From positions 558,001-622,000 of the forward strand of contig CAVTAR010000003.1 of assembly GCA_963732775.1 (NCBI GenBank): a stretch of 64,000 nucleotides of DNA, given 5' to 3'. The notes under the pieces were generated by a model. The model saw only the letters and a list, made by a program, of their open reading frames with translations, was not told where the DNA came from and made no database searches. How positions within the stretch are numbered: position 1 is the stretch's first letter; every line of letters starts with the position of its first letter. The position numbers and the translations under genes are program-made. Below, piece after piece: positions 26,186 through 34,498 of the stretch. Source of the DNA: CAVRQM01 sp963732775. GTDB lineage: Bacteria; Pseudomonadota; Alphaproteobacteria; Acetobacterales; Acetobacteraceae.

Positions 26186-26716
26186 CTAATTTGGCGTGAC
26201 CGGCAAGGTGTAGCTATGCCGGAACTTTGCGAGCGCATCCTTTATGACCCGGTCCTTCCACACGCTGCCCGCGACCACCATTGCCTTGATCATCTCAGTC
26301 TTGACCGACAGTATCTTGCGACCGGCCGGCGTTCGGTAGAAAGTCTGAACCTGATCCAGCTCGTCGACGGTCAGCTTTGATGCGATGATCTCCGCATGCA
26401 TGTCCAACAACTCGCCGACCCGTGTGTGCATTTCCGGGAGGATGTATCGGTCGACCAAGGCCTCGGCAGGTATGCGCGCGAGCTTCAACTCCGTACCGTA
26501 GAATTGCACGTATCGCTCCCGCTGTAGGTCTAGTTCGGCCATCAACGCGTCTTCGGAGCCATCTAGGCGCATCATGGTGCGCGTCATCGACAACGTCTCG
26601 GGAGTGGCTCCAGGGATGCCGATTGGCGCATTCTCGGTTTCGTCAGCAGGCGCAGTCGCGCTGCTGCTGATGACGGCCGCGACCAGAGCCACGCCAAGAA
26701 CACCCCGCACCGCCAT
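26186..26716 (-). CDS. Secreted DUF2059-like protein
   Basis: The 176-residue product starts at ATG 26716, whose A is shared with the gltD stop (TGATG). A signal peptide spans ~24 residues (MAVRGVLGVALVAAVISSS...). The C-terminal half has the DUF2059 pattern: YILPEMHTRVGELLDMHAEI, LTVDELDQVQTFYRTPAGRK and a terminal Met/Val-rich helix. DUF2059 proteins are exported and of unknown role. It is a small insertion in what would normally be a contiguous gltD-gltB unit and is read as the second gene of this operon. Confidence 0.75.
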   Translation of the reverse strand: MAVRGVLGVALVAAVISSSATAPADETENAPIGIPGATPETLSMTRTMMRLDGSEDALMAELDLQRERYVQFYGTELKLARIPAEALVDRYILPEMHTRVGELLDMHAEIIASKLTVDELDQVQTFYRTPAGRKILSVKTEMIKAMVVAGSVWKDRVIKDALAKFRHSYTLPVTPN

Positions 26717-28164
26717 CACTCCGCCGCCACCGCCAGCGTCGCATCCTGCCGCGCCGCCTGCTGCATGTACGCGTGCATCGCCGCCGCCGCGTCGCGCCCG
26801 TCGCGGATCGCCCACACCACCAGCGACGCCCCGCGCACGATGTCCCCGGCCGCGAACACACCGGGCAGGCTGGTCATCTGCGTGCGATGCGAAACCTTCA
26901 GCGTGCCCCAGCGCGTCACGTCCAGGGCGGGCTCGGCGAACATCCCCGGCAGGTCCTCCGGGTCGAACCCCAGCGCCTTGATCACCAGGCCGGCCCGCAC
27001 CGGGTGCGCGCTGCCCGCCACCTCCTCCACGGACTGCCGCCCCGACGGGTCGGGCAGCCCGAGCCGCATCCGCACCGCGCGCACCGCCGCCACCGTGTCG
27101 TCGCCCAGGAACGCCTCGGGCGCGGTGAGCCAGACGAACTCGACGCCCTCCTCCTCGGCGTTGCCCACCTCGCGCATGGAACCCGGCATGTTGGCGCGGT
27201 CGCGGCGATACAGGCACCGCACCGAGGCCGCGCCCTGCCGCACCGCCGTGCGCACGCAGTCCATCGCCGTGTCGCCGCCGCCGATCACCACCACGTCGCG
27301 CCCCTTCGCATCGAGCCGGCCGGAGTGGAAGTCGGGCACGTCGTCGCCGAGCCCGGCGCGGTTCGACACGGTGAGGTAGTCGAGCGCCGGCACGATCCCC
27401 GGCAGCCCCGAGCCCGGCCCGCCGATGTCGCGCGGCCGGTACACCCCCGTGGCGATCAGCACGCTCTCGTGGCGCGCCCGCAGCTCGTGCAGGCTCACGT
27501 CGCGCCCCACCTCGCAGCCGAGGTGGAAGACGATCCCCGCCGCCTCCAGCAGCCGCCAGCGGCGCAGCACGATGGACTTCTCCAGCTTGAAGCCGGGGAT
27601 GCCGTAGATCATCAGCCCGCCGACCCGGTCGTAGCGGTCGTAGACATGCACCGCGTAGCCCTGCCGCCGCAGCATCTCGGCCGCCGCCATGCCCCCCGGC
27701 CCCGCGCCGACGATGCCGACCGACAGGCCGTTCTCGCGCCGCGGCGTGGCTGGCTTCACCCAGCCGCGCTCGAACGCCGTGTCGGTGATGTAGCGCTCGA
27801 CGGCGCCGATCGTGACGCTCTCGAAGCCGCGCTCGATGACGCAGTTGCCCTCGCACAGCCGGTCCTGCGGGCAGATGCGGCCGCAGATCTCGGGGAAGTT
27901 GTTGGTGGCGCTGGAAAGCTCGTACGCCTCCTCCAGCCGCCCCTCGGCGGTCAGCTTCAGCCAGTCCGGGATGTCGTTGGAGAGCGGGCAGTGGATCTGG
28001 CAGAACGGCACGCCGCACTGGCTGCACCGGCTCGCCTGCTCGCTCGCGCGCGCCGGGTCGAAGTCGGCGTAGATCTCCGAGAAATCGGTCCGCCGCGTGC
28101 CGACGTCGCGCTTCGGCGGCGACCGCTGCGCAAGGCTCACGAACTGCAGCATCCGCTCGGCCAT
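26716..28164 (-). CDS. gltD: Glutamate synthase small subunit
   Basis: GltD passes electrons from NADPH through FAD and two 4Fe-4S clusters to GltB. The 482-residue protein has the N-terminal cysteine clusters (RCSQCGVPFCQIHCPLSND and CGRICPQDRLCEGNC), the FAD motif VGIVGAGPGGMAAAEML, the NADPH motif VVVIGGGDTAMDCV and the C-terminal GVFAAGDIVRGASLVVWAI FAD contact. ATG 28164 follows GGGGGAG; the frame is open to 28335 but without that signal. The downstream gene begins in its stop codon. Confidence 0.95.
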   Translation of the reverse strand: MAERMLQFVSLAQRSPPKRDVGTRRTDFSEIYADFDPARASEQASRCSQCGVPFCQIHCPLSNDIPDWLKLTAEGRLEEAYELSSATNNFPEICGRICPQDRLCEGNCVIERGFESVTIGAVERYITDTAFERGWVKPATPRRENGLSVGIVGAGPGGMAAAEMLRRQGYAVHVYDRYDRVGGLMIYGIPGFKLEKSIVLRRWRLLEAAGIVFHLGCEVGRDVSLHELRARHESVLIATGVYRPRDIGGPGSGLPGIVPALDYLTVSNRAGLGDDVPDFHSGRLDAKGRDVVVIGGGDTAMDCVRTAVRQGAASVRCLYRRDRANMPGSMREVGNAEEEGVEFVWLTAPEAFLGDDTVAAVRAVRMRLGLPDPSGRQSVEEVAGSAHPVRAGLVIKALGFDPEDLPGMFAEPALDVTRWGTLKVSHRTQMTSLPGVFAAGDIVRGASLVVWAIRDGRDAAAAMHAYMQQAARQDATLAVAAE

Positions 28165-28297
28165 CGTCTCCCCCGTCCCGGCATCTCGGGCGGACCATGG
28201 CCGAAATGCGGCGGCATGGCCAGACGGTTCTGACCTGTTCAGACAGTCTGGCTGTCGTATCTCCCGTGCGTTCGCTGCACGGCTCAAGCCGGCGCGG
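28165..28297. promoter_or_regulatory. gltD promoter region with CAGAC palindrome
   Basis: The 133-nt gap between gltD and the NDUFA9-like gene's 3' end should carry the glt promoter. It contains CAGACAGTCTG (28240-28250), a perfect dyad around one base, and a nearby CAGACGGTTCTG half-match (28221-28232). These look like a paired operator; no regulator is assignable. Confidence 0.3.
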
Positions 28298-29281
28298 TCA
28301 TCCGGGCCGAAAATAGGACCGATCCGGGACTTCACTTCCGAAGCTCTCCGTCCGCCCGCCGCCCGGCCGAAAGCGCTGCAGGTACTGCGGCACCACCAGC
28401 TCGATCGCTGCGGGGGTCAGGCCGAGCTCGGCGAAGCCGGGCAGCGTCCCGCCAGCCACGTTGTCGCGCGACAGCAGCAGCAGCTGGTCGCGGGTCAGCA
28501 GCTTGCCCGGCAGCCGCTCCAGCACCGAGGCCTGCAGCCGGGCCAGCCACATCGGCAGCGCCACCAGCGGCCGCCGGCGGCGCACCTGCGCCACGATCCA
28601 GGCCATCAGCGCCGCGAAGGTGAACACCTCCGGCCCGCCCAGCTCATAGACGCGGCCCTGGGCCTCGGCGCGGGCGAACGCCGCCATCACCGCATCCGCG
28701 ACGTCGCCCACATAGACCGGCTGGAACCGCGTCTGCCCGGCGATCACCGGCAGGAACGGCAGCAACCGTGCCATGCCGGCGAAACGGTTGAAGAACTGGT
28801 CCTCCGGCCCGAACACGATCGACGGCCGCAGGATCGTCGCACGCGGGAACGCGGCCAGCACGGCCTGCTCGCCCTGCCCCTTGCTGCTCGCGTACTGGCT
28901 CGGGCTCGCGGGGTCGGCGCCGATCGCCGAGACCTGCACCAGCCGGGCGACGCCCGCCTGCGCCGCCGCCGCGGCGACGTGGCCCGCGCCCTCGGCCTGC
29001 ACGCGCCGGAAGTCGCCCGGCCGGCGCTCGGCCAGGATGCCGACCAGGTTGACCACCCGCTCCGCCCCCTCCACCGCGCGTGCGATGTCCGAGCGGCTGG
29101 TGAGCGGCGCGTACAGCGGCACGATCTGCCCCACCGCGCCCATCGGCTTCAGGAACCCCGCGCCATCGGTGTCGCGCACCGCGACCCGCACCACGTGCCC
29201 CGCCTCGGCCAGGCGCTTCACCACATAGCGCCCGAGGAACCCCGAGCCGCCGAACACGGTCGCCACGCTGCGCGTCGCCAT
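28298..29281 (-). CDS. NDUFA9-like atypical SDR (NAD(P)H-binding) protein
   Basis: The 327-residue product has the Rossmann motif ATVFGGSGFLGRYVVKRLAE at its start, then VRVAVRD, VVNLVGIL, YASSKGQGE (degenerate YxxxK) and RPSIVFGPEDQFFNRFA. This combination is typical of the atypical SDR family related to the complex I accessory subunit NDUFA9, common in alphaproteobacteria and often linked to quinone or respiratory function. ATG 29281 is used, with AGGTG 8 nt upstream. It precedes gltD on the same strand after a 133-nt gap. Confidence 0.83.
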   Translation of the reverse strand: MATRSVATVFGGSGFLGRYVVKRLAEAGHVVRVAVRDTDGAGFLKPMGAVGQIVPLYAPLTSRSDIARAVEGAERVVNLVGILAERRPGDFRRVQAEGAGHVAAAAAQAGVARLVQVSAIGADPASPSQYASSKGQGEQAVLAAFPRATILRPSIVFGPEDQFFNRFAGMARLLPFLPVIAGQTRFQPVYVGDVADAVMAAFARAEAQGRVYELGGPEVFTFAALMAWIVAQVRRRRPLVALPMWLARLQASVLERLPGKLLTRDQLLLLSRDNVAGGTLPGFAELGLTPAAIELVVPQYLQRFRPGGGRTESFGSEVPDRSYFRPG

Positions 29282-29368
29282 CGGATCACCTCGTCGCCAT
29301 TGCGTGGCCTGCACTTGCCGCCGGCGCGCCCCCGGTCAAGGCTTGGCGCGACAGGAGAGCCACCGCCC

Positions 29369-30427
29369 ATGCGCGTCGACGACCTCGAGACCCCGGTGCC
29401 GGTGATCGACCTCGATCGGGTCGAGCGCAACCTCGCCGCCATGCAGGCCTACGCCGACCGGCACGGCCTGCGGCTGCGGCCGCACGTCAAGACCCACAAG
29501 CTGCCCCGCTTCGCGCACCGGCAGATGGCCCTGGGCGCCGTCGGCATCACCTGCCAGAAGCTCGGCGAGGCAGAGATCATGGCCGCCGCGGGGCTGCGCG
29601 ACATCCTCGTCTCCTACCCGCTGATCGGCCCGGCCAAGGCCGCCCGGCTCGCGGCGCTGGCGGCCGGCACGGACGGCCTGCGTGTGGCGATCGACAGCCC
29701 GCTCGCGCTCGCCACCGTCGCCGAGGCGCAGCGCCGGTCCGGCCGCCCGATCGGCGTGCTGGTGGAGTTCGACAGCGGCATGCGCCGCACCGGGGTGGCC
29801 ACGCCGGCCGAGGCGCGCGAACTGGCCCGCGCCGCCGTCGCGGGCCGGGTGCCGTTCGACGGCCTGATGACCTACCCGGCCGGCCCCGCCACCGCCGGCT
29901 TCGTGGCCGAGGCCCGCGCCCTGCTCGCCGCCGACGGCATCGACTGCGGCATCGTCTCGGCCGGCGGCACCCCGGGAGCTGCGCGCGTCCACGAAATCGA
30001 GGGCGTCACCGAATTGCGCGTGGGCACGTACATCTACCACGACCGCATGATGCTGGCCGCCGGCGCGGCGGGGCCCGGCGACTGCGCCCTGCACGTCCAC
30101 GCGACCGTGGTGAGCCGTCCCGCGGCGGACCGGGCGGTCATCGACGCCGGCTCGAAGACGCTGTCCTCGGACCTGCTCGCCGCCGGCGCCTCGGCCGGCT
30201 ACGGGCTGCTCGTGGACTACCCCGAGGCGGTGCTCGACCGGCTCAGCGAGGAGCACGGCATGGTCGACCTCTCCGCCTGCACCCGCCGCCCGGCGCTCGG
30301 CGAGCGGGTGCGCATCCTGCCGAACCACGTCTGCGTCGTGGTCAACCTGCACGACGAGATCGTGCTGGCCGAGCGCGACACCGTGGTCGAGACCATGCCC
30401 GTCGCGGCGCGCGGCCGCAGCCGATGA
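29369..30427 (+). CDS. D-threonine aldolase / alanine-racemase-N family PLP enzyme
   Basis: The 352-residue product has the fold type III PLP motif: DDLETPVPVIDLDRVERNL and RPHVKTHKLPRFA, in which the Lys of VKTHK binds pyridoxal phosphate. Later motifs IVSAGGTPG, ELRVGTYIYHD and the metal-site LPNHVCVVVNLHD (His and neighbouring Cys) match D-threonine aldolase/D-serine dehydratase-like proteins. It should act on D-beta-hydroxy amino acids; the exact substrate is uncertain. ATG 29369 follows AGGAGAG. It is divergent from the NDUFA9-like gene. Confidence 0.88.
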   Translation: MRVDDLETPVPVIDLDRVERNLAAMQAYADRHGLRLRPHVKTHKLPRFAHRQMALGAVGITCQKLGEAEIMAAAGLRDILVSYPLIGPAKAARLAALAAGTDGLRVAIDSPLALATVAEAQRRSGRPIGVLVEFDSGMRRTGVATPAEARELARAAVAGRVPFDGLMTYPAGPATAGFVAEARALLAADGIDCGIVSAGGTPGAARVHEIEGVTELRVGTYIYHDRMMLAAGAAGPGDCALHVHATVVSRPAADRAVIDAGSKTLSSDLLAAGASAGYGLLVDYPEAVLDRLSEEHGMVDLSACTRRPALGERVRILPNHVCVVVNLHDEIVLAERDTVVETMPVAARGRSR

Positions 30428-30434
30428 GGCGTGC

Positions 30435-30554
30435 TCAGCGGCACTTGTACGGGTGGCGCGCGCAGTAGCCTGGGGCGCCCACGTCCTCGACGACGCAGCC
30501 GGCCAGCGGCACGGCCATGGCGAGCAGCAACAGGGTGGCAATCACACGGAGCAT
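30435..30554 (-). CDS. Small lipoprotein, 39 residues
   Basis: A short minus-strand frame too small for standard gene callers. It starts MLRVIATLLLLAMAVPLAGC, a textbook lipoprotein signal ending in the lipobox LAGC, and leaves a ~20-residue mature peptide with three further Cys/His-rich positions (YCARHPYKCR). AAAGG lies upstream of ATG 30554. It is probably an outer-membrane-anchored micropeptide of unknown role. Lies between the D-threonine aldolase-like gene and rodA. Confidence 0.65.
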   Translation of the reverse strand: MLRVIATLLLLAMAVPLAGCVVEDVGAPGYCARHPYKCR

Positions 30555-30620
30555 CGGCGGACCTTTCACCAGGCGGTTGCTGCCCATAGCCGGACGCCGC
30601 CGCGCCGCGAAGGGGGGGCG

Positions 30621-31772
30621 TCACGCCGCGTCGGCGTCGGCGAACTCCGCGTCGCGATGCACGTACACGCTCATCAGCAGGCCGAACCCGGCCATCACCA
30701 TCAGCATCGCCGAGCCGCCGTGGCTGACCAGCGGCATCGGCACGCCGCCCACCGGGATGGTCCCGGTCACCATCGCCACGTTGACGAAGGTGTACATGAA
30801 GAAGTTGGTGCCGATGCCGACCGCGAGCAGCCGCCCGTACTGGTGGCGGCAGCGCAGCCCGATCGCGGTCGCCCCCAGCACCAGCACCAGCAGCAGCCCG
30901 AGCAGCGCGATGCCGCCCGCGAACCCGAACGACTCCGCCAGCACGGTGAAGATGAAGTCGGTCTGCTTCTCCGGCAGGAAGCTCAGATTGCCGAGCGAGC
31001 CGTCCGGCAGCCCCTTGCCGTACAGGCCGCCCGAGCCGAGCGCGATGCGGCTCTGGATGATGTTGTAGCCGGCGCCGAGCGGGTCGCTCTCGGGATTGAG
31101 AAAGGTGGTGATGCGCGCCCGCTGGTAGTCATGCAGGTGCTCGTAGGCGAGCGGCGCGACCAGCGCCACCAGGCCCACCAGCAGCAGCACCTTCCACCAG
31201 CGCACGCCGGCGGCCAGGAACACCGCGAAGGCCACGACGCCGGTGATCACCGCCGTGCCGAGGTTCGGCTCCTTCAGGATCAGCCCCACCGGCAGCAGCA
31301 CGGCGAGCGCCGGCGGGACCAGGAACAGCGGATTGCCGACCCGCTCGTGGCTCGCGCGGTGGAACCAGGCGGCGAGCGCCATCACCACCGCGAGCTTCAT
31401 GAACTCGCTCGGCTGCCACTGCATCCCGGCGAACTCGATCCAGCGCTGCGCGCCCTTGCCGACATGCCCCAGCCGGTCGACCAGCACGAGCAACACGACG
31501 CCCGCCGCGTAGGCCGGCCAGGACAGGCGCGCCAGCAGGCGGATGTCGGTCACGGCGATGCCGAGCATCAGCGCGAGGCCCACCAGGAAGCGCAGCGCGT
31601 GCCGCGTGGCATACGGCTCGGGCGCCCCTCCGGCCGCCGCGTAGAGCGCGACGTAGCCGACGCCGGCCAGCACGCACAGCAGCAGCACGTAGATCCAGCT
31701 CACCCGGAACAGCTTGCTGACCAGGCCGGGCGCCGACGCGCCCCGCACGAGGCGGCGCTCGAGGACGCTCAC
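30621..31772 (-). CDS. rodA: Rod-shape-determining peptidoglycan glycosyltransferase RodA
   Basis: The 383-residue SEDS-family membrane protein (about ten transmembrane helices) polymerises lipid II with PBP2 in the elongasome. Diagnostic motifs are GKGAQRWI, FQPSEFMKLA-like WQPSEFMKLAVVM, KEPNLGTA, the long extracellular loop with ESDPLGAGYNIIQSRIALGSGG, and GGVPMPLVSHGGSAML at the C-terminus. It is the last gene of the mreBCD-mrdA-rodA string, separated from mrdA by an AT-rich insertion of ~0.8 kb. ATG 31772 begins the family N-terminus. Confidence 0.95.
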   Translation of the reverse strand: MSVLERRLVRGASAPGLVSKLFRVSWIYVLLLCVLAGVGYVALYAAAGGAPEPYATRHALRFLVGLALMLGIAVTDIRLLARLSWPAYAAGVVLLVLVDRLGHVGKGAQRWIEFAGMQWQPSEFMKLAVVMALAAWFHRASHERVGNPLFLVPPALAVLLPVGLILKEPNLGTAVITGVVAFAVFLAAGVRWWKVLLLVGLVALVAPLAYEHLHDYQRARITTFLNPESDPLGAGYNIIQSRIALGSGGLYGKGLPDGSLGNLSFLPEKQTDFIFTVLAESFGFAGGIALLGLLLVLVLGATAIGLRCRHQYGRLLAVGIGTNFFMYTFVNVAMVTGTIPVGGVPMPLVSHGGSAMLMVMAGFGLLMSVYVHRDAEFADADAA

Positions 31773-31830
31773 CTCAAACTGCCTATAAAGCTATCCATCA
31801 TCGATTCGACACAGGTGCATAAACCCCGCT

Positions 31831-32223
31831 TTAGTCAATATAGTCATTGTAGAGATTCGACCGCGCAATCCAGACCTCCTTCGCCGCTAAATTTTTTCCA
31901 ATCGACAGAAACTGCCCTGGCCCGGCGCCGAACGATCTGGCGGAGGCTGTATAATGCCATTGGTTCTCCCCAACTATGTTGTAGCGTGCACAAAATACCA
32001 TCAGGAGTGGTGTCGTAACGACGTGCTGCTTTCTCTGCTCCATCGGAGGCCAGCCGTAGTCAAACCACTGCACAATAATTTGCGTGTCTGGGAAATTATA
32101 ACCGGCCTCAATGAGGCGACGATCATGTTGAAATAACGACTGGTAGGCAATGCTCCAGTCAGTCCTGTTACGGCAAGTATTTTCCACGTACTTCTCGCGG
32201 AACGGATTTTTTATTTTGACCAT
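31831..32223 (-). CDS. AT-rich hypothetical fragment (downstream half)
   Basis: This 130-residue frame (MVKIKNPFREKYV..., IIVQWFDYGWPPMEQRKQ) is markedly more AT-rich than everything around it. It overlaps the end of the next frame (32168-32569), and the two read as one continuous protein if a single base changes in the A-rich run near 32205: the first half lacks a proper C-terminus, this half lacks its own ribosome site. I therefore see it as the C-terminal part of a broken or mis-sequenced gene. No family recognised. Confidence 0.45.
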   Translation of the reverse strand: MVKIKNPFREKYVENTCRNRTDWSIAYQSLFQHDRRLIEAGYNFPDTQIIVQWFDYGWPPMEQRKQHVVTTPLLMVFCARYNIVGENQWHYTASARSFGAGPGQFLSIGKNLAAKEVWIARSNLYNDYID

Positions 32224-32569
32224 ATGCTTTCGACGGCTCAGGACCGATCGAGACAGCGGTGCTTACGTTGAAGGCGGGTGAAGCACCCAAGTTCTCGATG
32301 TCAAACGACACAAATATCTCTATATACGAATTGATCTTCCATGTCAGGCGCATGAGATCGGCGTTATCGTTTATGCTAATCCAGGCTCTGGACGTAGATG
32401 TAAAATTATTTCGGGCGATAGCGGTTTGCCGCTCTGCCTCTGTCGCTTGACGTCGCGTTTCTACACAAGAGTATACAGAGATTGTCACTGCCACTAAAGA
32501 TGGTAGGAAACTAATTTTAGGCTCAACAAGGGCTAAAACTTCTCGTAAAAGGTAGCGAAAACGAACCAT
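32168..32569 (-). CDS. AT-rich hypothetical membrane-anchored protein (upstream half)
   Basis: The 133-residue frame begins 3 nt after the mrdA stop. It has a hydrophobic stretch (FLPSLVAVTISVYSC, residues ~21-35), a charged coil (RRQATEAERQTA), then a beta-rich part with RAWISIND and DIENLGASPAFNVSTAV, a pattern seen in small proteins with an anchor, coil and a Greek-key domain. The C-terminal QNKKSVPREV tail is probably out of frame; the neighbouring frame continues sensibly as NPFREKYVENTCRN. Composition suggests horizontal acquisition. No function assignable. Confidence 0.5.
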   Translation of the reverse strand: MVRFRYLLREVLALVEPKISFLPSLVAVTISVYSCVETRRQATEAERQTAIARNNFTSTSRAWISINDNADLMRLTWKINSYIEIFVSFDIENLGASPAFNVSTAVSIGPEPSKAYGQNKKSVPREVRGKYLP

Positions 32570-32572
32570 TGC

Positions 32573-34492
32573 TTAGGACATTTCCTTAACACTCTCTGAA
32601 GTCTGGTCCCGTAGTGAAAGAGGCCGTGTCGAAGGTGCACTGGCCGGGTCGCGCGCCAGCACGGCCGCCATGATGTCGCGCGCCAGCGGGGCCGCCGCCG
32701 CCGCCCCCGCGTTGCCGTGCTCGATCACCACCGACAGCGCATAGTGCGGCGCGTCGTACGGCGCGAAGGCCACGAACAGGGCGTGCGGCCGCAGCTCCCA
32801 GGGCAGGTTCTCGCTCTTGAAGTCGCCGCTCTCGCGCAGCGCGCGCGACACCCGGTGCACCTGCGTGGAACCCGTCTTGCCCGCCATCGTCACCCCCGGC
32901 AGCGCCAGGCGCGCCAGCGGCGCGGTGCCGCCGGGCTCGTTGACCACCGCCCACATGCCCTCGCGCACCGCATGCAGCTCGCGCTCCGGCAGGCCCATCG
33001 CCGGCCACTCGTCGGCCCGTCCCCCCGGCGCCGCGACCGTCCCGATGCTGCGCGTCAAATGCGGCTGCACCGCCCGCCCGGTGGCGATGCGCGCGACCAT
33101 CGTGCACAGCGACAACGGCGTGAGCTGCAGGAACCCTTGCCCGATGCCGTGCACGATGGTGTCGCCGAGGTTCCAGGCCTTGCCCTGCTTCAGCCGCCAG
33201 GCCCGCGTCGGCACCAAACCCTTGCGCGCCCCCGGCAGCTCGATGTCGAGCTTCACGCCGAGGCCGAAGCGGTTGGCCATGGCGGCGATGTGGTCGATGC
33301 CGGCGCGCAGCGCCACGTTGTAGAAGAACACGTCGCAACTGTTCTTCAGCGCCCCCTGCAAGTCGAGTTCGCCGTGGCCGCCCTTCTTCCAGCAATGGAA
33401 CCGCCCGGTGCCGAAATCGAGGTACCCCGGGCAGTTGATGCGGTCGTACGGCGACAGCGCGCGGGCCTCGATGCCGGCCATCGCGACGACCATCTTGAAG
33501 GTCGAGCCCGGCGCATAGAGGCCCGCCGAGGCCTTGTCGATCAGCGGCGCGCGGCGGTTCTTCGTCCACTCCACCCACTGCGCCTGCGACACGCCGGCAT
33601 TGAACAGGCTCGGGTCGAACGACGGGTTGCTGGCCAGCGCCAGCACCTCGCCGTTGCGGCAGTCCATCACCACCGCACTGGCACTCTCGTCGCCCAGCCG
33701 GTCGAGCACCTGCTGCTGCAGGTCGGTGTCGATCGACAGCGTGATGTCCTGGCCCTGCTGGCCCTCCTGCCGGTCCAGCTCGCGGATCACCCGGCCCACC
33801 GCGTTCACCTCGAGCTGCACGGCACCCGCCCGCCCGCGCAGCTCCTGGTCGTGGAACTTCTCCACCCCGGCGCGCCCCACCCGGATGCCGGGCAGCGACA
33901 GCATCGGGTCCTCGGCCACGTCGGCGTCGTTGGGCGGCGCCACGTAGCCCACGGTGTGCGCCAGCAAGGGGCCGAACGGATACAGCCTAGTCGTTCCGAC
34001 ATCGACCAGGATGCCCGGCAGGTCGGGCGCGTTCACCTCGATGCGCGCCATGTCCTCCCAGCTCAGGAACTCGCGCACCATCACCGGGATGTAGCGGCGG
34101 TGGCGGCGCAGCTCGCGCTCGATGCGGGCGCGCTCGTGGTCGGCCAGCGGCACGATGGCGGCGAAGTTGTCGAGCGTGGCGGCCACGTCCTGCGTCTGCT
34201 CGGCCATCAGCAGCGCGCGCCAGTTCAGCTTGTTGTTGGCGACCAGCAGCCCGGCGCGGTCGAACAGCCGCGCCCGCGGCGGCGCGGTCAGCCGCGTGCT
34301 GACCCGGTTGGTGCTGGCGAGCATCGCATAGCGCTGCCCGTCCACCACCTGCACCTGATACAGCTTCGCGCCCAGCAGGCCGAACGCGCCCACCTGCGCG
34401 CCCGCGATCAGCAGCGCGCGCCGGGTGAACACGCCGGTCCGCTGCCCCTGGCGACGCACCCGCATCAGAGAGCGCCACGCATCAGGCAGCAC
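32573..34492 (-). CDS. mrdA: Penicillin-binding protein 2, elongasome transpeptidase
   Basis: PBP2 cross-links peptidoglycan during cell elongation, partnered with RodA. The 639-residue protein has an N-terminal membrane anchor (ALLIAGAQVGAFGLLG), a dimerisation domain, and the transpeptidase with the active Ser in APGSTFKMV, the SxN-like SCD, and KTGS (AGKTGSTQ). GTG 34492 is the longest start; ATG 34465 is an alternative. The last ~20 residues (SLRDQTSESVKEMS) are encoded by AT-richer sequence belonging to the adjoining insertion, so the native C-terminus may have been replaced. Confidence 0.93.
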   Translation of the reverse strand: MLPDAWRSLMRVRRQGQRTGVFTRRALLIAGAQVGAFGLLGAKLYQVQVVDGQRYAMLASTNRVSTRLTAPPRARLFDRAGLLVANNKLNWRALLMAEQTQDVAATLDNFAAIVPLADHERARIERELRRHRRYIPVMVREFLSWEDMARIEVNAPDLPGILVDVGTTRLYPFGPLLAHTVGYVAPPNDADVAEDPMLSLPGIRVGRAGVEKFHDQELRGRAGAVQLEVNAVGRVIRELDRQEGQQGQDITLSIDTDLQQQVLDRLGDESASAVVMDCRNGEVLALASNPSFDPSLFNAGVSQAQWVEWTKNRRAPLIDKASAGLYAPGSTFKMVVAMAGIEARALSPYDRINCPGYLDFGTGRFHCWKKGGHGELDLQGALKNSCDVFFYNVALRAGIDHIAAMANRFGLGVKLDIELPGARKGLVPTRAWRLKQGKAWNLGDTIVHGIGQGFLQLTPLSLCTMVARIATGRAVQPHLTRSIGTVAAPGGRADEWPAMGLPERELHAVREGMWAVVNEPGGTAPLARLALPGVTMAGKTGSTQVHRVSRALRESGDFKSENLPWELRPHALFVAFAPYDAPHYALSVVIEHGNAGAAAAAPLARDIMAAVLARDPASAPSTRPLSLRDQTSESVKEMS

Positions 34493-34498
34493 CCGGCA

